From NCBI GenBank assembly GCA_002295635.1, contig DBHK01000015.1, positions 132,553-196,552 of the forward strand: a stretch of 64,000 bases of DNA, written 5' to 3'. This stretch comes from UBA830 sp002295635 (GTDB lineage: Bacteria > Pseudomonadota > Alphaproteobacteria > MPNO01 > UBA830). Positions 43,570-51,581 of this stretch are shown here, in pieces. The position numbers were made by a program, and so were the translations under genes. The notes beneath the pieces are model-generated. The model was not told where the DNA came from, did no database searches, and saw only the letters and a list, made by a program, of their open reading frames with translations. How positions within the stretch are numbered: position 1 is the first letter of the stretch; every line of letters begins with the position of its first letter.

Positions 43570-44196
43570 ATGCAGACATTAGAACCATATCTTTCGACTA
43601 CGCAGGGTATGTTGCCCGCCGGTGAGACATTTGTCACCCGCGTTCGGGACCTGTTTGAAGCCGGCAACGACGAAGCCGACATTTGGTCAGCAGCCGCCGA
43701 ATATCTGCGAGAATTGTTAGGTGACGAAGATCTGAGAACACACGCAGCAACTTGGCCAGATAGTCTGTCGGTGGAGGGCCGACCTGGGAACCTCCTGTTT
43801 TACGAGGATCCTGATTATGGTTTCGTTCTTAATGCACTGATCAAGGCACCAGGCATGAAAACTTCTATACACGATCACGGCCGATCGTGGACTCTATATG
43901 GTGTGCTTGAAGGTGGAGAGACTGTCACTCGCTTCGATCGTATTGATGACGGTCCAAAAGTTCCGGAAATGGCTAACGTCCGCGAGACGGAGTCACACCA
44001 TGTGGTCCCAGGCTACATAGACTTTGTTCCTCCATGGCAAATCCACCAGGAGCACAATAAGGAGAAAAGGACCATCGGGTTGATTGTCCGCAGCCAGCGA
44101 TCTGGCACATTTGTGCAAAACCGATTTGATCCTTCAGCCGGAGCCGTTACCCAATATGATGGGCCGGTTCAAACACCCTACAAGCTTGCCTTTTAG
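43570..44196 (+). CDS. Cysteine dioxygenase-type cupin protein
   Basis: This 208-residue cupin has iron-binding histidines in SIHDHGRSWTLYGVLEG, with a Glu/His set following, and PPWQIHQEHN later. FVLNALIKAPGMKTS precedes the metal site. The layout fits thiol dioxygenases and their relatives, which add O2 to thiols or similar substrates. It is divergent from the deacetylase-like gene with about 110 bases between, and convergent with the parvulin gene. Confidence 0.72.
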   Translation: MQTLEPYLSTTQGMLPAGETFVTRVRDLFEAGNDEADIWSAAAEYLRELLGDEDLRTHAATWPDSLSVEGRPGNLLFYEDPDYGFVLNALIKAPGMKTSIHDHGRSWTLYGVLEGGETVTRFDRIDDGPKVPEMANVRETESHHVVPGYIDFVPPWQIHQEHNKEKRTIGLIVRSQRSGTFVQNRFDPSAGAVTQYDGPVQTPYKLAF

Positions 44197-44200
44197 TTCG

Positions 44201-44521
44201 TCAGCCAGTCCGCATGATCAGGTGGTAGCCAAAATCGGTTTCGACCACGCCGCTGGTCGCGCCCACATCTAGGCCAAACGCTACATCTTCGAATTCTGGC
44301 ACCATCATACCTTTGCCAAAGCTTCCAAGATCACCGCCTTGGGCTGACGAAGGACAATCCGAATTAGACTTGGCAGCCTCACCGAAATCGCCGCCCCCAT
44401 CGAGTTCAGCTTTGATCGCTTCAATTTTCTGTTTGGCGTCGTCCTGCGAACGCGTCGCTGTGGAGCGTAGTGAACCATCATACATCAAAAGTATGTGCGA
44501 CGCCTGTATCTGATCCGACAT
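44201..44521 (-). CDS. Parvulin-type peptidyl-prolyl isomerase
   Basis: This 106-residue protein is a single PpiC/parvulin domain: QASHILLMYDG, then GDFGEAAKSNSDCPSSAQGG, DLGSFGKGMMVPEFEDVAF and the end VETDFGYHLIMRTG. No signal peptide, so a small cytoplasmic isomerase. It follows cofC on the same strand after 75 bases with a small hairpin between. Confidence 0.92.
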   Translation of the reverse strand: MSDQIQASHILLMYDGSLRSTATRSQDDAKQKIEAIKAELDGGGDFGEAAKSNSDCPSSAQGGDLGSFGKGMMVPEFEDVAFGLDVGATSGVVETDFGYHLIMRTG

Positions 44522-44544
44522 TTTTGTTTTCCTTTCGAACGCTA

Positions 44545-44559
44545 GGCAGGACGCCTGCC
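44545..44559 (-). other. Short GC hairpin between cofC and the parvulin gene
   Basis: GGCAGG and CCTGCC form a 6-base stem with a 3-base loop. There is no T-run, so it may be a weak attenuator or a processing site. Confidence 0.35.
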
Positions 44560-44596
44560 ATTCTTGCGAGGAATGCAGATTACGCGGAACAATAGC

Positions 44597-45175
44597 CTAC
44601 GGCCACCCCTCCAAACGCGATAAATCTTCTTTTGTATCGAGATCGAATGCTAGTCCCGATCGGCGAATAAACTCGACACCGTATCCCATTTTTGCCGCTT
44701 CCAATGTGTGACTATCACAACTGCTGTAACCAAACTGGAATTCGATTGTTTTCGGGGTTGGGAGCGATAATGCGTTCGTTCCGTTTCCCCTCTCGTCTGG
44801 TGCGATCCCGATCTCTTTCACAAGCACCAGTTGTTCTAAGTCCTCCACATTCAAATCGGGAAGGTCGGCGGCAACAATCACGGTCCGAGACGGGGAAAGT
44901 GCAGCGGTAGCTTCTGATAGCCCTGCGTTTAGACCGGTACTTACCTGTTTGATCAATGAGGCGCCATATAAACCGGCGAGTTGATTTAGAGAGGAGTCCA
45001 TGGTGACAATCGTCACACACGCATCAGGAAATGCGATGGCGATAAGGTTGAGCGTTCGGGTAGCAAGATATCTATTTAGCGAGACACGCTGATCCACCTT
45101 CAGAACTTCGGCGAGGCGGGATTTGCCGGTCCGCAATCCCTTGATAGGGACAATAATATTTAGTGGATCAGTCAC
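44597..45175 (-). CDS. cofC: 2-phospho-L-lactate guanylyltransferase (F420 synthesis)
   Basis: This protein of 192 residues has the nucleotidyltransferase pattern of CofC/FbiD: NIIVPIKGLRTGKSRLAEVL, TVIVAADLPDLNVEDLEQLV, GIAPDERGNGTNALSLP and the C-terminal DLDTKEDL. It activates phospholactate, 3-phosphoglycerate or phosphoenolpyruvate with GTP; which one is used cannot be told. The GTG start at 45175 overlaps the cofD stop by 8 bases. Confidence 0.9.
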   Translation of the reverse strand: MTDPLNIIVPIKGLRTGKSRLAEVLKVDQRVSLNRYLATRTLNLIAIAFPDACVTIVTMDSSLNQLAGLYGASLIKQVSTGLNAGLSEATAALSPSRTVIVAADLPDLNVEDLEQLVLVKEIGIAPDERGNGTNALSLPTPKTIEFQFGYSSCDSHTLEAAKMGYGVEFIRRSGLAFDLDTKEDLSRLEGWP

Positions 45176-46109
45176 GAAGCCGTCGAGCAAATGAGAGGGT
45201 TTCTTCTGCTAACGACCTACTGGCAGTTTCATTTTTCATTATCGTTTTAGTAACAAGAACCTTTAAGCCTCTCGCTCGCAGGACGTCCGCCTCCGACTTA
45301 TCAGCGATGTCAATAACAATTCCATCTGATATTCCGTGATAATGATTTGCGATATTGAGGACTGACGGAGAGAGACCGAGTTCCAACATCATTTTAGCGG
45401 CTGGACCCTTGATCGCCTCACCGTTGATAATTGGAGACACCGCCAGAACAGGGACGTTTGTACTTAGGAATTTTCGCATCTCTGGAATGGCTAGAATCGG
45501 ATCGATACTTACGTACGGGTTGGAGGGGCAGATTATGACACAATCTATTTCGTCGTGATTGATCGCTTTATGTAGTGGCTCCGACAGGGTTGCCTCAGAT
45601 GCTCGGTCAAAGCGGAAACCAGTTACAACGGGCTGGCATTTGCGCTTCACGAAGTAATCTTGGAAGGATAGCTCACCATCTTTTGTCGCGACGATTGTAG
45701 ATACTGGCTTATCGGAAACGGGAACTATCCGATAGGAGACATCTAGTTTACGACATATAGATTCTGTTACTTCTGAAAGCGATTCGCCTGCGGATAATCT
45801 CCGGGTGCGCTCCAAGTGTGTTGCTAGATCTTGGTCTCCGAGTCGGAACCAGGAGGGCCCCCCGAGCGTTTCAAGCGTTGTTATCGCGTTCCATGTTTCG
45901 TTGCGGATACCCCAACCTGTGTCGGGATTAGCGAGGCCAGCGAGTGTATACATCACGGTATCGAGATCTGGGCAGATACGCAGGCCAAGATGGGTGAAGT
46001 CATCACCGATATTGACTGCTACTAGAAGATCCTCAGGCGGAAGAACCATAGAAAGGCCATTGACCATTCGTGCTCCTCCTACACCGCCCGCGAGTGCCAG
46101 AAAAGTCAT
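45168..46109 (-). CDS. cofD: 2-phospho-L-lactate transferase (F420 synthesis)
   Basis: This 313-residue protein has the CofD/FbiA signatures: FLALAGGVGGARMVNGL at the start, VNIGDDFTHLGLRICPDLDTVMY split across residues 32-54, WFRLGDQDLATHL and IICPSNPYVSIDPIL. It joins the activated acid to FO to give F420-0. It lies one base after the cofE stop and overlaps cofC. The FO synthase genes (cofG/cofH) are not in the window. Confidence 0.95.
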   Translation of the reverse strand: MTFLALAGGVGGARMVNGLSMVLPPEDLLVAVNIGDDFTHLGLRICPDLDTVMYTLAGLANPDTGWGIRNETWNAITTLETLGGPSWFRLGDQDLATHLERTRRLSAGESLSEVTESICRKLDVSYRIVPVSDKPVSTIVATKDGELSFQDYFVKRKCQPVVTGFRFDRASEATLSEPLHKAINHDEIDCVIICPSNPYVSIDPILAIPEMRKFLSTNVPVLAVSPIINGEAIKGPAAKMMLELGLSPSVLNIANHYHGISDGIVIDIADKSEADVLRARGLKVLVTKTIMKNETASRSLAEETLSFARRLRD

Positions 46110-46110
46110 T

Positions 46111-46929
46111 TCAGGAAAATAAGTCTTGGGTACGAGGACGAACGAGATCTGATGCCACCCCCTTGCCTCGGATCCAATTCAAACCGCGAATCCGCACGAC
46201 CGGCAGACCCTCGTCTCCCTGACCCATTAGTATAGATGCTGCCGAAGCAATTTCGTCTGCCAACGCGATCTCACTGGACTGGAGTTCCATTCCTGAGCGA
46301 TCCTGTTGGCCACGGCGGTCGAACAACGCAGGCAAACCGTAACATCCGATCGCGGTACCGATGGTCCCGTTGCGCCAGGCGCGTCCCATACTGTCAATAA
46401 CGATTACGGCTATCGGGAGACCGGTGATGTCCTCTAACTCCTGCGAGATCGACATCGCAGATGCATCTGGGTCTTCGGGCAGCAGAACGGCCGTTCCATC
46501 GTCGCCCGTGTTTGAGAGATCTATTGCTGCATTCGCGACTACGCATCCATTTTTTTGTCGTGCAATTATCAGGCCGGGTCGTTTTCGCACTATCTCAATT
46601 GACTCCTGCAGGATCAATTCGACTAGTCGCGGGTCTTTGCCAGTTTCAATGGCAAGTGCATTAGCTTCCTCCGATGGTGAGACATCCGCAATCCTTACAC
46701 GCCTGCCTTCCGATTTGGATACGACTTTCTGAGCGATGACCAAAATGTCGCCCTCTTTTAGAGCGCCAGCATCTATAGGGAATACTTTTGCTATGATTTG
46801 CGCCAATGGATCCATCGGTTTGATTTCAGGCAAACCTTCGGGTGCATATAGCTCCAGTCGGCGCGATAAATCCGACACGTTTTTATACCTTTTTAAAAAT
46901 TTAGCGACTATCGTATCCGTTATGTTCAT
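46111..46929 (-). CDS. cofE: F420-0:gamma-glutamyl ligase
   Basis: This protein of about 272 residues shows the CofE/FbiB N-domain pattern: GLPEIKPMDPLAQII, GDILVIAQKVVSKSEGR, RKRPGLIIARQKNGCVVANA, VIVIDSMGRAWRNGTIGTAI and DEIASAASILMGQGDEGLPV. It adds gamma-linked glutamates to F420-0. It has no FbiB-type C-terminal reductase domain. ATG 46929 is chosen over TTG 46950; neither has a good ribosome site. First gene of cofE-cofD-cofC. Confidence 0.95.
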   Translation of the reverse strand: MNITDTIVAKFLKRYKNVSDLSRRLELYAPEGLPEIKPMDPLAQIIAKVFPIDAGALKEGDILVIAQKVVSKSEGRRVRIADVSPSEEANALAIETGKDPRLVELILQESIEIVRKRPGLIIARQKNGCVVANAAIDLSNTGDDGTAVLLPEDPDASAMSISQELEDITGLPIAVIVIDSMGRAWRNGTIGTAIGCYGLPALFDRRGQQDRSGMELQSSEIALADEIASAASILMGQGDEGLPVVRIRGLNWIRGKGVASDLVRPRTQDLFS

Positions 46930-47014
46930 ATTAGAACAGCGGGGCTCCAAAACGTAATGCGATCAACTATATTGCCTTTTTGGATTGCTTTCTTTGAGAT
47001 CCCGGGAGCGAATG

Positions 47015-47326
47015 ATGCCTAATCAAGAACGCGGATATCACGATATCGGTGGTGACCCCCGTCATGCCACATCTGTGTCTAGCCAGTCTATGGAACCGCC
47101 AGGCTGGGCACATTTGACGGACGCGCTGCGTACAGCGCTCGGTGATCGATACCGTCTTCACGAACAGCGGAGAAAGATAGAAGAACTCGGCGAAGATGTA
47201 TATGAAAGCGTCACCTATTACGAAATACGCGTGATCGCATTGTTAGAAATGGTTGTTGAAAGAGGTTTTCTGACGCGCGATCAAGTCACTATGAAAATGG
47301 CTGAAATTACAAAACGGGGTCGATGA
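47015..47326 (+). CDS. Orphan nitrile hydratase beta-subunit-like domain protein
   Basis: This protein of 103 residues starts with RGYHDIGGDPR, which resembles the MHDMGG start of nitrile hydratase and thiocyanate hydrolase beta subunits. It then has the helical segment YYEIRVIALLEMVVERGFLT followed by RDQVTMKMAEI, matching the beta-subunit N-terminal domain. The beta-barrel C-terminal domain is absent, and no alpha subunit is nearby. Similar stand-alone domains act as metallochaperone-like activators. GGGAG precedes ATG 47015. It lies one base ahead of an isochorismatase-family gene, so the two are one operon. Confidence 0.7.
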   Translation: MPNQERGYHDIGGDPRHATSVSSQSMEPPGWAHLTDALRTALGDRYRLHEQRRKIEELGEDVYESVTYYEIRVIALLEMVVERGFLTRDQVTMKMAEITKRGR

Positions 47327-47327
47327 C

Positions 47328-48005
47328 ATGAGGGCTGAATTCGAAGATCACTGCTGGGCCGACATCATGTCGGAAGAAATCCTAAAAATATATGAGCCTT
47401 ATCATCGCGAGGTATATGTGGGTGACCGCCCCGCACTCCTAGCTATCGATCTCTACAACTTGGTTTATAGGGGCGGAGAGAGAGAACCACACGAGATAGT
47501 GGATGAATTTCCCAGCACCTGTGGACGCTACGCATGGGAGGCCATAGAGCCTACTAAGCGCCTTTTTTCCACGGCTAGAAGTGTTGGTATTCCAGTAATG
47601 TACACGACGGCACCAGCCACATCGGACGTAGTGGCGACGAACCGTCAAGATGGGTTGGGGACAACGGATAACGATTACGAAATATTCGATGCCTTCGCGC
47701 CTCAGGAAGGCGATGTAATGATTGTGAAGCAGAGGGCAAGCGCGTTCTTTGGAACCCCCATTCTACCGGAACTGAACCGCCTAGGGGTCAATAGCCTGAT
47801 TGTGTGCGGAGAGAGTACATCGGGCTGTGTCCGTGCCTCGGCTGTAGACGCATATTCGGCAGGATTTCACGTTTCTATAGCTGAGGAGTGCGTGTTTGAC
47901 CGTTCCATCTTGTCGCATAAGGTAAACTTATTTGATTTACACCATAAGTATGCCGATGTAATTCCAACGTTAGATATCATCTCACATCTGGAGTCGGCGC
48001 GCTAA
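47328..48005 (+). CDS. Isochorismatase-family cysteine hydrolase
   Basis: This 225-residue protein has the triad of the family: Asp in ALLAIDLYNLVY, Lys in MIVKQRASAFFGT, and the nucleophilic Cys in STSGCVRASAVDA. The long N-terminal part and YRGG segment recall N-carbamoylsarcosine amidase-like members, which hydrolyse amides. It directly follows the nitrile-hydratase-beta-like gene, which suggests a nitrile or amide pathway (inference). Confidence 0.87.
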   Translation: MRAEFEDHCWADIMSEEILKIYEPYHREVYVGDRPALLAIDLYNLVYRGGEREPHEIVDEFPSTCGRYAWEAIEPTKRLFSTARSVGIPVMYTTAPATSDVVATNRQDGLGTTDNDYEIFDAFAPQEGDVMIVKQRASAFFGTPILPELNRLGVNSLIVCGESTSGCVRASAVDAYSAGFHVSIAEECVFDRSILSHKVNLFDLHHKYADVIPTLDIISHLESAR

Positions 48006-48100
48006 AGTGTCCACGATAAAATGGATCGCGACGTTACAGCAATATTCTCATACTGCTAAATTAATGACCGATTATTTGCTTCGGACCTCGAACCGAATAC

Positions 48101-48904
48101 CTATTTCCCTTTGAAAGTCGGATCACGCTTCTCCAGCATGGCAGTCACCGCCTCTAAATGATCATCTGTACTGTGGCAAATAGCTTGTAGCGCGGCGCAG
48201 TTGTCGAGGAAGTCGAAGAGGCCCGAATTAAGCGACTGACGAAGCATTGACTTTAACATACGCGCCGTCACCGGAGGACGCCCGGCGATAGTTTTCGCAA
48301 GATCCATTGCTCGTGGCATTAGCTGATCGGATGCTACACATTCAAGCGCAAGACCGATCTCGGCTGCTTCCTCACCACCTACGATCCGACCGGTGAAGAT
48401 CAGTTCCGCAGCGCGTTGCAGTCCAACCCGACGAGGCATGATCCAAGCACCGCCGTCACCGGGGATTATCCCAACATTGATAAACGTTTCACCAAACTTT
48501 GCTTTTTCGGAGGCGATGACAATATCACAATAGATCGCCAAATCGCAGCCAGCGCCGATCGCCGGGCCTTGAACGGCCGAGATAGAGGGGATATCAAGAG
48601 TATACAGCGCCTTCGGCACTTTTTGGATACCTTCTATATATCCGCGGCGAGTTCCTGCCGGTCCGCCACCGAAAATACCTTTTTTTTCCTTCATATCTTT
48701 AATATTTCCTCCGGCCGAAAATGCAGAACCTTCGGCCGAGAGCACCAAGACGCGCGCCTCTTCGCTTACCTGTGTCCTATCAATTGCATCCACTATCTCG
48801 TCAGTAAAATCCTGCTCCGAAAACGCGTTACGGATATCGTCCCGGGCTAGCACGAGGTGTGCGATGCCGTTTTTGATGCTAAATTTGATGTTGGTATATT
48901 CCAT
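48101..48904 (-). CDS. Enoyl-CoA hydratase/isomerase-family protein
   Basis: This 267-residue crotonase has SAEGSAFSAGGNIKDMKEK (first oxyanion loop) and VQGPAIGAGCDLAIYCDIVI. FGETFINVGIIPGDGGAW holds the position of the catalytic glutamate, and a C-terminal helical trimerisation region follows. It acts on acyl-CoA esters in fatty or branched acid breakdown. It is a single gene, divergent from nnr. Confidence 0.92.
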   Translation of the reverse strand: MEYTNIKFSIKNGIAHLVLARDDIRNAFSEQDFTDEIVDAIDRTQVSEEARVLVLSAEGSAFSAGGNIKDMKEKKGIFGGGPAGTRRGYIEGIQKVPKALYTLDIPSISAVQGPAIGAGCDLAIYCDIVIASEKAKFGETFINVGIIPGDGGAWIMPRRVGLQRAAELIFTGRIVGGEEAAEIGLALECVASDQLMPRAMDLAKTIAGRPPVTARMLKSMLRQSLNSGLFDFLDNCAALQAICHSTDDHLEAVTAMLEKRDPTFKGK

Positions 48905-48990
48905 TAAAATATATTCCTATATGAGATATAGCATCGCGGATAGGGGGGCGCTGTTGTGGAGTCAAGCCCGCGATGAGATAGGACGAGAAT

Positions 48991-50466
48991 TTGGCAAAGA
49001 ACGAACTTTTGACTGTGAGCCAAATGCATGCAGCGGATGCTGCCGCAATGGCGAGCGGCATTTCTAGTGACGCGCTTATGGAAGCTGCCGGAATAGCGGT
49101 GGCTGGAGAAATCCGGTCGCGCTGGGCGAGCCGTCCAGTTGCTGTTCTTTGTGGGCCGGGCAATAACGGTGGTGATGGTTTCGTTGTTGCTCGGCACCTT
49201 GATCAGGCCGGTTGGCCGGTATCCGTATATCTCCTCGGCGCGAAAGATCGTCTTTCGGGTGATGCTGCGGTAAATGCAAAGCGTTGGAGTGGGGCTATAG
49301 AGATGCTCTCACCTGCGGCGTTAGACGGCGCGGAACTCGTAGTCGATTCTCTTTTCGGTGCTGGGCTCGAGCGCCCTCTTGAAGGTATGGCCTCGGAAGT
49401 GGTCAATCTCATCTCTGGCCTGGATGTGCCGTGCGTCGCGATCGATTTGCCGTCTGGCATACACGGTGACACTGGGATGGTGATGGGAGCGGCAGTTAGG
49501 GCGGAGTTGACCGTTACATTTTTCCGACGAAAACCCGGACATTTACTTCAGCCAGGCCGCGAAAGGGCGGGGCAGGTTGTGGTTGCCGATATCGGTATTC
49601 CGGAAGCAACGCTCGAGAATATTGGACCCAAGGTGAAATCAAACGATCATTCTTTATGGATAGACCAATATCCTTGGCCCAAGCGCGAAGATCATAAATA
49701 TACACGTGGTCATGGCCTGGTTGTCGGAGGGGACTCGATGAGTGGTGCCGCCAGACTCGCATCCCAATCGGCTCGGCGGGTCGGTGCAGGTTTGGTCACC
49801 GTTGCCGCTGATCCTAAATCCCTTGGAGCTTATACGGTCGACCAACCGGGTCTTCTTACATTACCTTTTCGGACGGCGGCCGAGTTCGATGACATTCTGG
49901 AAGATGACCGAAAAAACGGGGTTCTGATTGGCCCGGGGTGTGGGGTCAGTCGAAGGACGCATGATATTATTCTAGCTGCTGCAAAAAAAAAGCGTCTGCT
50001 TGTACTTGATGCGGATGCGTTAAGGACCTTTCAGGACGGACCCGAGGAATTGTTTGCGGCGATCAGCCAAACTCCCTGCGTGCTTACGCCGCACGAGGGA
50101 GAATTCTCGCGATTGTTTGGAGTGACGGGGGACAAGCTAACGAGGGTGCGTAAGGCTGCTGAAATCGCGGGCGCAATAATTCTCCTAAAGGGCGCTGATA
50201 CGGTTATCGCGGCTCCTGATGGACGGGCCGTAATCAACGAGAACGCCCCACCGACCCTAGCGACAGCGGGTACAGGTGATGTGCTAGCGGGAACTATCCT
50301 TGGCCTGATAATACAAGGTTTCCCCGTTTTTGAGGCGGTTTGCGCCGCGTGTTGGCTCAATGGAGATGTCGCGACTACGTTTGGTCCTGGCCTTATTGCT
50401 GAGGATTTACCGGTACATTTCCCAGCCGCATTGCGCAGGCTGAGAGATTTGGCAGGTATCGACTAA
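48991..50466 (+). CDS. nnr: Bifunctional NAD(P)H-hydrate epimerase/dehydratase
   Basis: This 491-residue protein has a YjeF N-terminal epimerase domain (ALMEAAGIAVAGEI, VLCGPGNNGGDGFVVARHL, VDSLFGAGLERPL) and a C-terminal ADP/ATP-dependent dehydratase domain (GHGLVVGGDSMSGAARLAS, LTPHEGEFSRLFG, LATAGTGDVLAGTILGL). It repairs damaged NADHX and NADPHX. It appears to start at TTG 48991, with AGGA 8 bases upstream. Confidence 0.95.
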   Translation: MAKNELLTVSQMHAADAAAMASGISSDALMEAAGIAVAGEIRSRWASRPVAVLCGPGNNGGDGFVVARHLDQAGWPVSVYLLGAKDRLSGDAAVNAKRWSGAIEMLSPAALDGAELVVDSLFGAGLERPLEGMASEVVNLISGLDVPCVAIDLPSGIHGDTGMVMGAAVRAELTVTFFRRKPGHLLQPGRERAGQVVVADIGIPEATLENIGPKVKSNDHSLWIDQYPWPKREDHKYTRGHGLVVGGDSMSGAARLASQSARRVGAGLVTVAADPKSLGAYTVDQPGLLTLPFRTAAEFDDILEDDRKNGVLIGPGCGVSRRTHDIILAAAKKKRLLVLDADALRTFQDGPEELFAAISQTPCVLTPHEGEFSRLFGVTGDKLTRVRKAAEIAGAIILLKGADTVIAAPDGRAVINENAPPTLATAGTGDVLAGTILGLIIQGFPVFEAVCAACWLNGDVATTFGPGLIAEDLPVHFPAALRRLRDLAGID

Positions 50467-50650
50467 TCGATTTTAGTTTTCTACTTATAAAAAAAATAGG
50501 TGTCTTGTGGAGGATTGAGCGGTTAGACTAACAAATGCAAAGTATCGCATAGTCTTATGTTTTTAGATGGTTTTTAAGATCGGTCTCCGAAATCCGAATT
50601 TTGAGTTTGGTATTTTGCGTGTGCGTTTTTTGGCCAGGAAGCAGAAAGTG

Positions 50651-50956
50651 ATGGACTTGCTCAAAGGTGACTGTGTACGTGTTTTGAATAGTTTCTTTTT
50701 TAAGCGTGGAAAAGATATAGAATACGTTCGGGAAGGATCGCAATTTCGGCACGTGCGGCGCGATGGCTTGATCGAAACCGCTCGTATATTGTCGGTGGCC
50801 ACGGATCTCCACGGTATCCCGCACGTCCGGTTCCAGGTGAGTTTTGATCGACCTGATCAGAATCAAGTTGACGGTGGTGCCCGCATGCTTGCCCTGAAAG
50901 CGTTTGCCGACCGGTATCGGGAACGCGTCTCTAAAGCTGAGCCCATGGGCCACTGA
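50651..50956 (+). CDS. Conserved-looking protein of unknown function
   Basis: This protein of 101 residues starts MDLLKGDCVRVLNSFFF and continues with HVRRDGLIETARILSV, HGIPHVRFQVSFD and RMLALKAFADRYRERV. It is rich in charged residues and has no membrane segment or signal. I do not recognise the family. It uses ATG 50651 or the adjacent GTG 50648, with AGGA upstream. It is convergent with the Lrp-type regulator. Confidence 0.6.
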   Translation: MDLLKGDCVRVLNSFFFKRGKDIEYVREGSQFRHVRRDGLIETARILSVATDLHGIPHVRFQVSFDRPDQNQVDGGARMLALKAFADRYRERVSKAEPMGH

Positions 50957-50977
50957 AATAAACTAGAGCGGTCAAGA

Positions 50978-51454
50978 TCAGTCAGTTTGCAGGGGTAATG
51001 CAGTTTCGTATTTTACTCGATTGAGTGCAAAACTCGACTTGATGCTGGCGACACCGGGTATCCGCGTAAGATGGTCTTTTAGAAAAGTCTCGTAGTCTGA
51101 AACGTCCGGCACAACGATGCGCAAGAGATAATCGGCATCTCCGGTCATCAAATATGCTTCCATTACCTCCGGCCGTTTGGAAATGACGCGCTCGAAGGTT
51201 TCAAGGGCTGACTCTATCTGGCGTTCAAGGGTAACTTGTACAAAAACACTCAGCGAAAATCCTGCACTTCCCTGATTTAGGATCGCCGCGTAACGATCGA
51301 TAATGCCAGCGTTTTCAAGGTCGCGTACGCGGCGCAAACACGGAGACGGTGATAGTCCTACCGCTCTAGCTAGGTCTACGTTGCTGATCCGACCATTACG
51401 CTGTAACTGATCCAGAATACGCCTATCAAAAATATCTAATCCAATTTTAGGCAT
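50978..51454 (-). CDS. Lrp/AsnC-family regulator
   Basis: This protein of 158 residues starts MPKIGLDIFDRRILDQLQRN. Its HTH is ISNVDLARAVGLSPSPCLRR, and a RAM effector domain follows (VQVTLERQIESALETFE, AYLMTGDADYLLRIV, VASIKSSFALNRVKY). The frame extends upstream to 51640, but the extra 62 residues do not belong to the family and run into the divergent gene. It faces a MdeB/AceE-like gene divergently, the arrangement of mdeR with mdeB, so it likely controls that gene in response to an amino acid. Confidence 0.9.
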   Translation of the reverse strand: MPKIGLDIFDRRILDQLQRNGRISNVDLARAVGLSPSPCLRRVRDLENAGIIDRYAAILNQGSAGFSLSVFVQVTLERQIESALETFERVISKRPEVMEAYLMTGDADYLLRIVVPDVSDYETFLKDHLTRIPGVASIKSSFALNRVKYETALPLQTD

Positions 51455-51581
51455 TTTCGAATACCATAGATACAATTCGAGCAATTTTATTGCGTTAAAA
51501 TTCGAATCTGGCAAGCACTTCGCAACATGCCTTGCGGACTTAAATGTTAAAATTTGATTTGTTTTACACGGGATTGGAGGA

